From NCBI RefSeq assembly GCF_003576645.1, contig NC_044917.1:8342165-8406164 (forward strand): a stretch of 64,000 bases of DNA, read 5' to 3'. Each line of letters starts with the position of its first letter. Position 1 is the stretch's first letter. A program made the position numbers and the translations under genes. Source of the DNA: Ipomoea triloba. Taxonomy: Eukaryota; Streptophyta; Magnoliopsida; Solanales; Convolvulaceae. The notes beneath the pieces are model-generated. The model made no database searches. It was not told where the DNA came from and saw only the letters and a list, made by a program, of their open reading frames with translations. Shown in pieces: positions 43,060-55,200 of the stretch.

Positions 43060-45475
43060 GTAATGCTATTCAATGTGATAATCAGTTGTGGCATATACAT
43101 TTAAGACATCCTAATTCTCATGTAATTTGAGTCTTGCTTAAATTTGGGTTACTTGGAAAAAAAATTCTTCTAATAATGATATTGTTGATTGTGCATCTTG
43201 TAAACTTGGTAAAAGCAAAACACTTCCTTTTCAATTGCATCAAACCAGCACTACCAAACCTTTTGAACTTGCATATACTGATGTATGGGGGGGGGGGGGT
43301 ATTGCACCTGTAATTTCTCATGAACATTACAAATACTTTGTTACATTTATTGATAATTTCACTCGTTTTACTTGGGTACATTTTCTTAGAACTAAAAGTG
43401 AGATTTTCAATGTGTTTAAGGTCTTTCTTGCTTTAATTGAAACACAATCTTCTGCTAAAATCAAAATCTTGCAATTTGATTCAGGTGGGGAATATATCTC
43501 AAATGAATTTCAATTCTTTCTTCAAAATCATGGGATCATACCTTAGTGTTCTTGTCCTTTCACTCCACAACAAAACAATGTGGTTGAAAGAAAGAATTGT
43601 CATCTTCTTGATGTTGTTCGAACTCTTCTAATTGAGTCTTGCGTTCCTTCTCATTTTTAGTGTGAAGCTTTAGCTACTGCACTTTATTTAATTAATAGAG
43701 ATTACCATCCCCCAACTTGAACATAATTCACCCTATTTTTATTTATTTGGACATGGGCCAAATTATTCCAATCTTCATGTTTTTGGATGTGTTTGTTTTG
43801 CGCACATTTCTACACATGAGATGAATAAATTTACTGCCCAATCTATTAAGTGTGCTTTCTTAGGATATGTTGGAACACAAAAAGAATTTCTTTGCTATGA
43901 AACTCATGCCTCATGTCTCTAGGAATGTCATTTTTTTTTTTTGAAAAACCAGCTATTCTTTAGCACACAACAGATTTCAGAACTCCCTTCTCTATCTACT
44001 ACTTTACCATATTTTTCTGCATCACCAACAACTGTACAAAGGTTTAAACCTGGTTATGTTTATCATATGTGCACTCTTCTTGCATCTGATCCTCTTACAG
44101 GTCTCATTGAGGTTCATTCACATTAACCTGCGACATTTGATTCTATTTTACCTAGTCCCAGTGATCCCCCTCCTCTTTGTAGAAGCTCTAGACCTCACAA
44201 ACCCATTGAAAGGTATGGGTTTTCAACCCCTGTTGCTATATCTACTTTGTTATCTTCTATCTCTATCCCCACTTGTTATAAACAGGTTGTGGAAAATAAG
44301 TGTTGGCAACATTGGAAGCCAAACTTCAAGCACTTGAAGCAAATTATAATTGAGGCATTGTTTCGTGTTCTCCAAATATTAAGCCCATCGATAGGTCAAT
44401 GACGACTGCTCATGAGGTTTACAAGCTAAGACGTTGTTTGTATGGGTTAAAGCATGCACCTAGAGCCTAGTTCGAAAGGTTTTGCAACACTTTGCTCACT
44501 TTTCCCTTTACACAAAGTCAATATGATTTCTCACTCTTCTTTCACAAGACAATCACTGGTATGGTCATTCTCTTAGTGTATGTTGATGATATTATCATCA
44601 CTGGTAATGATAATGGGTTGATCGCTTAAAAATATGTTGTATAGTACATTTAAAATGAAAGATCTTAGGCATCTCACATACTTTTAGTGTTGGAAGTTCA
44701 CTCTAGAGGTTATGGTTTGTTATTAAATCAACATAAATATATCCAAGATCTCATTGAGCTTACTACTTTAAAGGATGCTACTATTGTTGATACACCAATG
44801 GAGGTGAATGTGAAATACCGAAAAGATAAAGGCGAACTTTTGCCCGATTTTTTTTAATGTATAAACAACTTGTTGTTAATCTTATCTATCTAACCATTAC
44901 AAGACCCGATATCTCATATGATGTTCATATAGTTAGCAGATTTATGCAATCACCTCGACATCTCTATCTCGTTGTAGTTCTTCGCATAATTCGATATTTA
45001 ATTGGGTCACCTACTCGTGGGTTATTTTTTCCCACAAAATATGTTCTTCATTTGACTGAATATAGTGATGCATATTGGGCTGGCTGCCTGGATACTAGGA
45101 AGTCTACCACATGATGGTGCATTTTTCTTGGAGATACCTTGATTTCTTGAAAGTGTAAGAAGTAGGAGAGTGTCTGTAAATCTTGTATGGAGGCCGAGTA
45201 TAAAGTCATGTCTGCCACGTGTTCTGAAATTGTGTGGTTGTGTGGCATTCTTTCTGAACTTGGATTTCTTCCAATTGATCCTACTCCACTTCACGGTGAT
45301 AATACAAGTTCCATTCAAATTGATGCAAATCTGGTATACCATGAATGCACAAAGCACATAGAGGTGAATTGTCATTACATCAAAGAGGCCTTTACTCGAG
45401 GTGTTATCACTCCTTCTCATCTTACTACTTATCCTCAAGTAGTTGATGTATTTACAAAGGCTTTGACATGCTAAA
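43060..45475 (+). mobile_element. Decayed Ty1/copia polyprotein (integrase, RT, RNase H)
   Basis: The order is copia-type. A GAG-pre-integrase end (WHIHLRHPNSHV, about 43090) is followed by integrase: CKLGKSKTLPF, YTDVWG, VTFIDNFTRFTWVHFL, FDSGGEY, then QQNNVVERKN, so the D-D-E residues are present. Reverse transcriptase follows (RRCLYGLKHAPRA about 44431, LVYVDDIIITGND about 44574) and RNase H (EYSDAYWAGCLDTRKSTT, MEAEYKVMSATCSEIVWLCG, HIEVNCHYIKEA, DVFTKALTC then TAA at 45473). Several stops and frameshifts break it, so it is inactive. A 13-G run (43287-43299) sits inside the YTDVWG region. The 5' end with gag and both LTRs are missing. Confidence 0.88.
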
Positions 45476-46228
45476 GACACCCCTTTGCTTGATTTACTCA
45501 CTCAAGTGCCTTCTTATGGCAAGTTTTTGAGGGAGATTCTCTCAAGGAAAAGAAAATTTGGTGCTCAAGAAATTATTACAATGACACAAGAATGCCGAGT
45601 CCTAATAAATGATGAAGAAAAGCTTCCTTCTAAGCTAAGGGATCTCAGGAGTTTCACTATCGCATGTGTTATTGGAGGGTTGACCATTAATAGATCACTT
45701 TGTGATTTAGGAGCGGGTGTTAATGTAATGCCCTTATCTTTGTACAAAAGGTTATATTTGGGAGAACCAAAGCCGGTTCAACTCACACTTGAATTTGCCG
45801 ACCGGTCAACCAAAAGCCCTATTGGAATACTTGAAGATGTCCCGGTTCGGGTGGACAAATATTTCGTGCCTTGTGATTTCATTGTTATGGATATTAGAGA
45901 AGACCCATGTATTCCAATCATAATGGGGCGACCTTTCTTGGCAACAACAGGGGCTATGATTGATGTGAGGAAGGGATCAATAATTTTTAACTTTGGAGAA
46001 GAAAAAGTTGCAGTTAATGTTTTTGATGAGCCTAAATCTCCTTGTGTTGAAAAGTGTTTTGTGGTTGATGTGATTGAAGGCAAGATTCATGATGAAGGTG
46101 AACATTTTGATCCTCATGTTGGAAGGGCACTTGATGAGTTTGAAGTGTGGAAAATTTTTTCAAGTAATGGAGGTGCTACTTTTGTGCAATTGGAGAGGAA
46201 CCCCATGGTGGAGAAAGTTGAAAAATAA
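45476..46228 (+). mobile_element. Ty3/gypsy (Athila-like) gag-protease fragment, open frame
   Basis: An uninterrupted frame of about 250 codons reads LLDLLTQVPSYGKFLREIL, SRKRKF, then a retropepsin-like domain: IGGLTINRSLCDLGAGVNVM, LEFADRSTKSPIGILEDV, PCIPIIMGRPFLATTGAMID, IIFNFGEEKVAVNVF. The active-site motif is DLGA, as often seen in this plant group. There is no ATG at its start: it opens right after a TGA at 45464-45466, where the copia polyprotein ends. The fragment is therefore the inner part of a gag-pol gene joined to an unrelated retroelement. Reverse transcriptase and integrase do not follow. Athila assignment is by resemblance. Confidence 0.8.
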
Positions 46229-47500
46229 TATCTTTTGGGACTTAAAACTTGTGTTGGAAACTTCATTGAGGCTAGTGATGGTGGTAGCCTCACGGATCAC
46301 CCGGGATGAACTTTGAAATAAGGGGTCGAGCTCATGACCTTAAACGAGCGCTTCTTAGGAGGCAACCCAAGTCCTTTAATTTCTTGCATTTTAATTTTTG
46401 CTAGTTTATTTTGCATGGTGGAATGGGAATATGGAATTTCGATGTTAGTTGCTTTATTTTGAAATTGCATGATGCTAAATGAATTTTTGAAAATCTTTGA
46501 AGCTTAAGTTTTTGTGTTTTTATGGTTTTGGAGTGGAATTTTTGCTTTATTGAGTGTTGTTTTGTTTTGGGGGTTAGCTTGATATTCTATTGCTGAAAAC
46601 AGTGAGAAAAATTGCAATATGGAAATTTTGGATGCGACCGGGACTAGCATCGACGCGTCAAAGTAATAAGAGCTTAAAAATCTGGCATTCTGGAATAGTT
46701 CAACGCGTCGAGAGTTACCCTCGACGCGTCGAGTGGGTGCCGTAGCCTTTTAAAAAAAATCTGTAGGGCTCGACGCGTCGAGACCCTCTGGTCAAACTTT
46801 GATCGTTAGTTTTAAAGTTTTTTTCCCCCAGTTGTTTTTCATTTGTCTCTTTCGCACAGCAGCCTCAACCCGTTTTTTCTTCTCATTCTCTTCAACTTTT
46901 GCTCTCAAAACACACTCATCTCCACTCCAAATTCCTTCTAAGGCTTCAAGGTAACTTGCTTACCTATTTTCTCCATCATATTCTTTAATTTTTATTCTTA
47001 ATTTCATAGTTTTTGTGCGAGAAACCTAACCCACGAATTTTGCTAATTTTTGAATTTTGTGAATTAAAATGCTTCGGGTTAGTGTTTCTTTGCATGTTTT
47101 TGCTCTAAGTGTTGCTTTTACTTGTTCATAATACAATGCACTTAGCTTTTGAATGAAGAAATTTAGTTTTATACTCTTTAGTTTACCTCTAAACTCAAAT
47201 GCTTAATGATTATAGTTTTGTTTAATGATTAGTGTAGATTTATTTTGCTTTTGCTCTTGGTGAATTGTCTTGTTGATGGTGTCTTTTGTTGTACAAAAAT
47301 GGGGTGGAATGATATGCTAAATTGCTTCATGTTCTCATGTTTAAAATTGTGCATATGAGATGTTTGATAAAATGCCTAAGTGAGATTTTTTGAAGTCCTT
47401 GAATTGTTTACTTGCAAACACGGTAGGAAATCCAAGCTTGATTTAGGAAAGTTGCCTAAATCCTAAGGCTTCAAACTTGTTATGGGTTAGTAAAAAATAA
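46229..47500 (+). mobile_element. Ty3/gypsy non-coding continuation, with ACGCGT palindromes
   Basis: GGTCGAGCTCATGACCTTAA followed by GAGCGCTTCTTAGGAGGCAA (46325-46370) resembles the linker found after gag in Athila-like elements. At 46645-46785 the palindrome CTCGACGCGTCGAG occurs twice in full (about 46712 and 46768) with diverged or partial copies at about 46650 and 46700. 46900-47500 is T-rich with no gene. The right limit of the element is unknown. Confidence 0.5.
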
Positions 47501-47504
47501 AGAA

Positions 47505-47622
47505 AAATGATGGGTTAGACTCCTAGTAGGTTAAAAGTATAACTAACGCCTCTACTGGGGATCAAACCTATAATCTCTCACTTAAGAAGGTCACATCTAT
47601 GCCACTTGACCACAAAGCTTTT
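47505..47622 (-). mobile_element. tRNA-derived SINE fragment
   Basis: On the minus strand: GCTTTGTGGTCAAGTGGCAT (A box region), GTGACCTTCTTAAGTGAGAG, then GGTTTGATCCCCAGTAGAGG (B box region). Its body shares CTTCTCAAGTGAGAG with the copy at 9770. No target duplication was found. Confidence 0.65.
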
Positions 47623-47634
47623 AACTTTTATATT

Positions 47635-47760
47635 GTCCTTAATTGTTTTAAATCTTAAAGTACAAGGATTAAATTGATCACAAGTATTGTCTTTAATTAT
47701 TCTATATCTTAAAGTATAATGATTAAATTGATCACAATTGAGATATAAAGACTAAATTAA
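47635..47760. repeat. 64-bp imperfect tandem repeat
   Basis: GTCCTTAATTGTTTTAAATC... ATTAAATTGATCACAA (47635) recurs at 47699 as GTCTTTAATTATTCTATATC... ATTAAATTGATCACAA. Confidence 0.7.
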
Positions 47761-47849
47761 ACAAAATACTGCAATACAAGGACTTGACAGGTACTTTAAC
47801 CCTTGTAAGTGTAAAATTGAGTTAGCCATGATTCATGAAGATGAGGAGG

Positions 47850-48353
47850 TGAGTCACAAAAGGCGATGGGTTAAATGCGAAATGCGAACCCAAAGCGCGA
47901 TGGATAATGAAATTCCGATTTTATCCTCGCCCACAAATTAAAGTCGTTCATCTTTCTCCTCTAAGGACTGTGTTCAGGTTCAGTCCTCTACCCCAACAAC
48001 ACATTACACAAACACATCTTCCCAAGCACGGCCTTCGCCTCCCCCACTCCCAAATCCCCTCACTGTGTTTTAGAGAGAGAGAAGAGAGAGAAAACTGCGA
48101 CGCTCCCATCCAATTGTCTACATATATCCACCCTCCCCGTTCATCGGCCGTCGATCGATTCCGACGTCTCCCGGCCATTCTTCTCTCTCCCTCTTGATTC
48201 ACAGTGAGTGTATCTCTCCTTACACGATAAAATACGTATGTATATGTACACGCCCGCGCGCCTTCGTATCACTGCTTAATTTCGTCTTTATGTACATAGA
48301 GAGGAGATAGATGCATATATATGCATGTCAGTGAATTGGTATAGGGGAAATTG
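47850..48353 (+). promoter_or_regulatory. Promoter and 5' UTR region of the ubiquitin hydrolase gene
   Basis: A GA/CT-rich leader ends at 48203 with the donor GTGAGTG. An acceptor TTGGTATAG (48344) precedes GGGAAATTG and the ATG at 48354, so a short leader intron (48204-48344) is likely. No convincing TATA box was seen. The transcription start is unknown. Confidence 0.5.
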
Positions 48354-51300
48354 ATGGGGCACAAGAAGCGACCGATCGCTCCTCGCTCCAAACCCTCAGT
48401 TGCGCCGGTGGAGGTTGCGGCCGTTGCAGTCGACGGGGCGGCGCCACCGGCACCGCTCGAATCGGACACAACCGCACTTTTGGTTCAGGAGAAATCCTTG
48501 ATTCGGCATGACCAGGCAGTGGTTGAATCGGAGACGAATGCTTCCTCGTCTTATGCTAATATCAAGCTCGAATGCGAGCGGGCTCTGACCTCCCTGCGTA
48601 GAGGGAACCACAACAAAGCCCTAAGGTTGATGAAGGACTTGTGTGCGAAGCATGAGAACTCGCCCAACTTGGCCTTGATTTATCGGGTCCAGGGCACTGT
48701 TTGTGTTAAAGTGGCATCTATTATTGATGATCCCAATGTGAAGAACAGGCATTTGAAGAATGCCATTGACAGTGCTAGGAAGTCAGTGATGATGTCCCCT
48801 AATTCTATTGAGTTTGCACATTTCTATGCAAATTTGTTGTATGAGGCTGCAAATGATGGGAAGGAATATGAGGAGGTTGTCCAGGAGTGTGAGAGGGCAT
48901 TGGCAATTGAAAACCCTATTGATCCTGCAAAAGAGAGCTTACAGGAGAATCAACAGAAGGTATCCACTCCTGAGGCTCGGATATCCCATGTACAAGGTGA
49001 GCTAAGGAATTTGATTCAGAGATCTAACCTTGCATCTATTTCTACTTGGGTGAAAAACTTTGGAAGTGGTGAGGAGAAGTTCAGGTTGATACCAATTAGG
49101 AGGATGTCAGAGGACCCTATGGAGTTAAGATTAGTACAGGCAAGAAAGCCCAATGAAATTAAGAAGGCCACTAAGACACCTGAAGAAAGAAGGAAAGAGA
49201 TTGAGGTTCGAGTGGCTGCCGCAAGACTATTGCAGCAGAAGTCGGAATCAGCTCAGTCATTTAATGATGGGGAAAGGAGCTTAGACTTATCAGCTGGGAC
49301 AGGGCAGAGGGGAAATGAGAGAAGGAAGAGTGGAAATGCCAGGAAGAATGTGTCTTCCATGGAGAGAAGGGACTGTGTGCGGTCCTATTGGAATTCAATG
49401 AGTACAGATATGAAGAAAAAATTGCTTAGGATTAGGATTGTGGACCTCAAATCCCATTTCGGTTCTTTGAAGGATGGGTTGGCAAATGAAGTACTATCTG
49501 AAGCTTTATCATTTGCTGAAGCTAATAAAGCATGGAAATTTTGGACATGTTGCCACTGTGTTGAAAGATTTGCAGACTCTGAATCTCATATTCAGCATGT
49601 CATAAATGAGCACATGTGTAGTTTGTCTCCTAAGCTGCAGTCAGTGTTGCCTCAAAATGTGGAGAATGAGTGGGTTGAGATGCTTCTCAATTGTTCTTGG
49701 AAACCCTTAGATGTTAATGCTGCAGCAAAACTGCTTGAGAAACAATTAAAATGCCGGGTGCATGGTTTTCTAGAAAACACATATACAAGGAATGACGTGG
49801 ATGAGTCTAAAGATGATATTTCTGATCCCTATTGTAATGTATATGGGTGGGATCGATCACCTATAAAGAAGACATTTGGAGATGGATGCAATGGAAGTAC
49901 TGTTGACAGTAGAGAATATGATAAGAACTCAGAAGTTTGGATGGACCGTGATGGCAATGAAGGCACTAAGATTTGTCCTCCCTCTGAAAGCTGGCCAATA
50001 GCCGATGACCCTGAACGTGCAAAGCTTCTTGAAAGGATAAATGCTGTATTCCAAACACTGATTAAAAACAAATATCTTGGTTCTAGTCATCTGAGCAAGG
50101 TTATACATTTTGCAGTAGAGGAGCTCCAAAGTCTTGGTTATGGATCTCAGCTGCTCAACTACAATATTGATCAAACTCCCTTGTGCATTTGTTTTTTGGG
50201 TGCTCCTGAACTTAAGAAAATTCTGAAATTTCTTCAGGAGCTTTCTCATTCCTGTGGTCTCGGTAGGTATCCTGAGAGAAGTAGTGCCATAGATGATATT
50301 AATACTGGCATTCAGGGAGTTGATGCTATGGAGAAAATAGTTTTCAGCGAGGATGGTTCATGTTTATTGTTTGACGAGCATTTCAAGCCATGCAAGCTTA
50401 CTCCCATCATGTTTCATGATGGAGTTGTTGCTGATTCTAATCCTAATTCTGCAGCAATTTCTTCTAATATCCAATGTGACAATGGAGGCTTACTTGATTC
50501 TGATGAATTGTTATCATGGATATTTATGGGCACATCAAGTGGCGAGCAGTTGACATCCTGGTCACGCTCAAGAGAAGAGAAAGCCCAACAGGCTATGGAA
50601 ATTGTAAGATTACTTGAGAAGGAATTTTATGAACTTCAGGGCTTGTGTGAGAGAAAATGTGAGCATTTAAATTATGAGGAGGCTTTACAGGTGGTAGAAG
50701 ATCTCTGTTTAGAAGAGGGTAAGAAAAGGGAGCACACAATAGATTTTGTCCGCCGAAGTTATGATATTGCCTTGAAGAAGCGGCGAGATGAACTCATGGA
50801 AAGTCATCATGAGGCTACTAGTACCAACTACAGGTTTGAGATTGAAGCCATTTCAAGTGTTCTAAAAGACTCAGAATCTCTTAATGTTAATCAGTTTGGA
50901 TTTGAAGATAACTATGGTGGAATTTCATCTCATCTTTGTGATTTGGAATCTGGTGAAGATGATGATTGGAGGGTGAAAGACTACCTTAATCAGGCAGACT
51001 CATGTGTAGAAGTTGCAATACAGAGACAGAAGGAACATGTCTCAGTTGAGGTTGGTGCACAAGTCATTGTTTTCCTTCAAACTATATTGTCAAGATCAGC
51101 ATGCTCATCTAATTCTAACTTTTTCCTTAATGCAGCTGAGCAAAATTGATGCAAGAATCATGCGGGTAGTTAGTGGGATGCAGCAGTTGGAAGTTAAGCT
51201 TGAATCTGTGTCTGCCCATGATTATAGACAGATCTTAGTTCCTCTAGTGAAGTCATATCTGCGGGTCAGTAAATGTTCTTGTCTGCATAATGCTTTCTAT

Positions 51301-52178
51301 TCTTTTTTTCTTTTTTTTTCTTTTTATTCCTCTCTTGATTTTTTCCCCTGTTCTTTCATATGATGATTAGATGATATATACCTTCCTCTGCAGGCCCACT
51401 TGGAGGATCTAGCAGAGAGAGATGCCACAGAGAAATCTGATGCTGCAAGAGAAGCATTTCTGGCAGAACTTGCCCGTGATTCCAAGAAGAGCTCAAATGT
51501 AGGAAGTGAGAATGCAAAACATTCACATGAAAAGACAAGGGATAAGAAAAAGATCAAGGATTATCGGAAAACCAAGGATTTAAAGGTCCTTAGTGTCAAA
51601 TCTATCTTTTCTTTAATTCTTTTTTATGGATGTAGTCACTTGCTGGAGCAGAATCGATAACTTACCGCTTTTCTTTTCAGGGTTCTAATGGGAATGGATT
51701 GCATGTACTTCACCATGACACTGCTGAAGAGGCGTATGTCTCCATAATTTAGATATTTCATATAGTGAACTGCTTAACTTCTACAAATTGCACAAAGAAA
51801 GCTGTGGAGTACCTTTAATGTTCTCAAAATTTCTATGTTTTGACAGCTCGTTTTCAGTTGTTCATGATGGAGACGGTGAAGATGCTGAGCTTTCTATTGG
51901 GGGAAGCAACTCTATAACTCAGGAGGAGGAGGAGCAAAGACGCAGGATTGAGCTTGAAGCAGAGGAAAGAAAGCTTGAAGAAACTTTGGAGTATCAAAGA
52001 CGAATTGAGAATGAGGCTAAACTAAAGCATCTTGCTGAACAACATAAAAAAGGTGCAAGAACACTTCTGGAGATGCCTGAAGCAGTGCCCGATACTTTTT
52101 TGAATTACAATGAGCAAGATCAAGTTGTCAATAAGCAACAGGGAACTACCAAGAAGGTGAAGATTTTGGGGCTCTTCA

Positions 52179-52230
<52 letters not shown>

Positions 52231-55200
52231 ATACAAATATGACCTTTCAAAATTTCTTCCCTGAAATTTAGACCTTGAGTCCCCCTAAAGTTTGGAGGAT
52301 GGCTAGTCACATGGATTTTTGGCTCAGCGTAAATGATTCTAACATGTAAGGATTGTATTTTTTAGGAATTGCTTCAGAGTAATGGATCTCCATTGGAGGG
52401 CCATCCAAAGAACTCCACGGTTTCAGATATACACAAAGCTGGTATTGCCCTTGGTCAGTATGAGAGAGTTTCATGGTATTGGTTGATGCCATTATAAATT
52501 TTAAACATCTTTTATGTTGCTCAGGGTTTTCTAATGGAGGATTTCTTGAGGATGGTACTTTGACTTCTGATCGACGGGCAGGAAGACGAAGTAGGCGTCA
52601 GAAGGGTTCAGCAAAATATAATGAAGAAAAGTGTCCACCAGTTACTTCTGGAGCGGAAAATATTGAAGTTGGTGAAGTGAGACCTTTGGATGACTCACTA
52701 GGTTAGTGACAGTGTTTACCTTTTTTTTTTTTGGACAATTTAACAATTTACTTCTGGTCTTTTCTTTCTGACTTATTATTTTATATTGCTACCTAAGATA
52801 ACACTATTCAATTGATTATAAACTAGGATTTCAGTCCTCCCCCTTACTGCTAACATGTAAAAAACTACTGCTGAAAAGATCATTTACACTTCAAAATGTC
52901 CACGATCATGAAATTGTTTATTCTCATGCTCCTTACCCAGAAGTTTTGAGTAAGAGGCTGTATTATCATCTCGAGCCGTAACTGGCTAGCTAAGAGAGTG
53001 CATGAGGATTTTGCTTAGCTAGTTGTTTTCTAGGTCTTGGCTTATGAGATGTGTTTGTTTTTGTGTTTGCAAATTTCTTAATCCTTTCTTCTCCCTTTCC
53101 CTTTCTGCTTTGTGCATGTGTACTGAATTGTGCATGAGAGATTTTTTATACTCCTGAAAAAAGATTCTTTCGTTCTTCAATAATTCTACAGTGTATGATC
53201 CTCACAATAATTTCAATCTTTCTTACTATTGTTGTTTTGGTTTTCTTCAATGTAATGCTCCAATTGTTAAACATATGTAGGAATCTTGGTACTGCTAAAA
53301 ACATTTCTTCATTTGTTAGTAATTTTAATCTAATTTTTTTCTGTTTTGGGTCTATTTGTTGGAATCCTACATATGTTTTCCAGATTATGATAGTAAATAC
53401 AGTTATTTTTCATACTCTTTAAGAAACATCAAATGGTTATTCAATCAATGATTCCCCTCCTTGCCCTCCCCTGACAGGAATAGTTCCCCATTTTATAGTA
53501 GTAAGTTAAAGACCACTCCATCAGGATACAACTATACTACAATATGCATCTTCATGTAGATTAGCAAAGGGAATTAGGGAGTTCTGGGGCCTCAAGAAAA
53601 CCCAGACAAGTTCTGTGTTATTTTCTGTCTCTTTTTCTGCCTGTGACGATCAGTTCATAACATTTATTTTCAAATGTTAACTTATAAAAGAAATATTCTT
53701 GTCAAATATTTATTTACCTAAAAGAGATGTAATTATGATTCCTTTTTCTGAAGTTAACTTGTGAATTCACCATATTTTTGTTTGCAATGTAGAAAAAAAG
53801 CATGCTGGAGAGAGTGGCCCGAAAACGTTGAGACAGCTGCATGTGGAGGATGATGATGAAGAAAGGTTTCAAGCTGATCTTAAGAAAGCTGTACGACAAA
53901 GCCTTGGTATGTGAATCTATCTCCCCTTTAATTTTGGTGCATTGTTTTATATTATAGAGCTGTTTCTTTATATGGCCTCCTAGATGTATGTGTGTACATG
54001 TGTTTTGCTGTGTGTTGAGCTAATATGATTACCTGAAATAGTTAAACGTGGGCCGTATTTAATAAAAATTTATTTACTGGTTATTTGAGCTTATCTACTG
54101 GTAAGCTCTTATAGTTAGTTTGTTAAATTTTTGGAGCTTCTGAAAAGAGCTTATGAGTTATGAATCTTATGATTCTTGTATAAACTGTTCTAGGCTTATC
54201 TCTATTAAGTTTCCCCATGAGGTTTATTAAATAAAGCTGGTGTAATAGCCAACAGCTTATTAATTTTCCGACACAAATGCCCCAGTCAGTAATGAAAGTG
54301 CTTTTATCAACTTGTGTATCGAAACCAAAACAGCTTTTTTTGGACATTTGTTAATACTGTTTTAGGCTTATCTCTACAAGTTATCCTATGAGCTTTATTA
54401 AATAATGCTGTTCTAAAAGACAACAGCTTATTTAGGAACACTTGTATATCCAAACCTAAAAGCAGCTTAATGAAATTTACATAAATGCCCCCATTCAGTG
54501 ATGAAAGTACTTTTATCCACTTATGTATCCATACCCAAAGCACCTTTTTTGGGGAACCTATTAACAAAGTTATTAAAAGCACTCGCTTCTGTGCTTAAAG
54601 TGCATAAGTGATGTGTGCGATGTGATGCTGTGCCCTGGTGAGGCGCAGCCTTGTCGGGAAGCTCTCGCTTCTCTGTGGAGTGACGAAGTGACAAGGTGAG
54701 GCCAGGCGATGCTTTCTCATGTGAAGTGGAGTCAAACGTCGGTCAACACAGGGAAAAAAAAAGAGAAACATAATAACCTGAAATTCTAGGCTTCACAAGT
54801 CACGACCTCTCTTCTAAGTTGCTGTGAGATTCCAGACTTGAAAGGGTGTTGCCTGCCGTCTGCTAGATGACCGGACCCCATCTTGTTGCCTCCTGCTAAC
54901 TGCAACCTTGTCATTGACAAATGACACACTTATCTCACTCTCTTGGACTCTTGCTTCAGATTCTCAGTTTTTTTTTTTTTTTTTTTTTTTTCTCAAAGTG
55001 TTCAGTAAGGACCGTAAGGTAGTCTTCCACTCTTCCTCTGATTCTGAAAATCTTATATTCAGATTCTTTCATTCTTTAAAAAATATATTAAAGGTTTACA
55101 TTTTAAAAAACACATTTATAAAGGCATAAAGCTGTAATTTTAATTTAACTTTTTAATCAGGCCATACTCCCTTAATTTTTTCTTTAAAACTTTTCAAAGG

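Noticed and set aside
43235..43546. Active copia integrase
   Set aside because: Although D-D-E residues can be read, the polyprotein has several stops and frameshifts and lacks LTRs.
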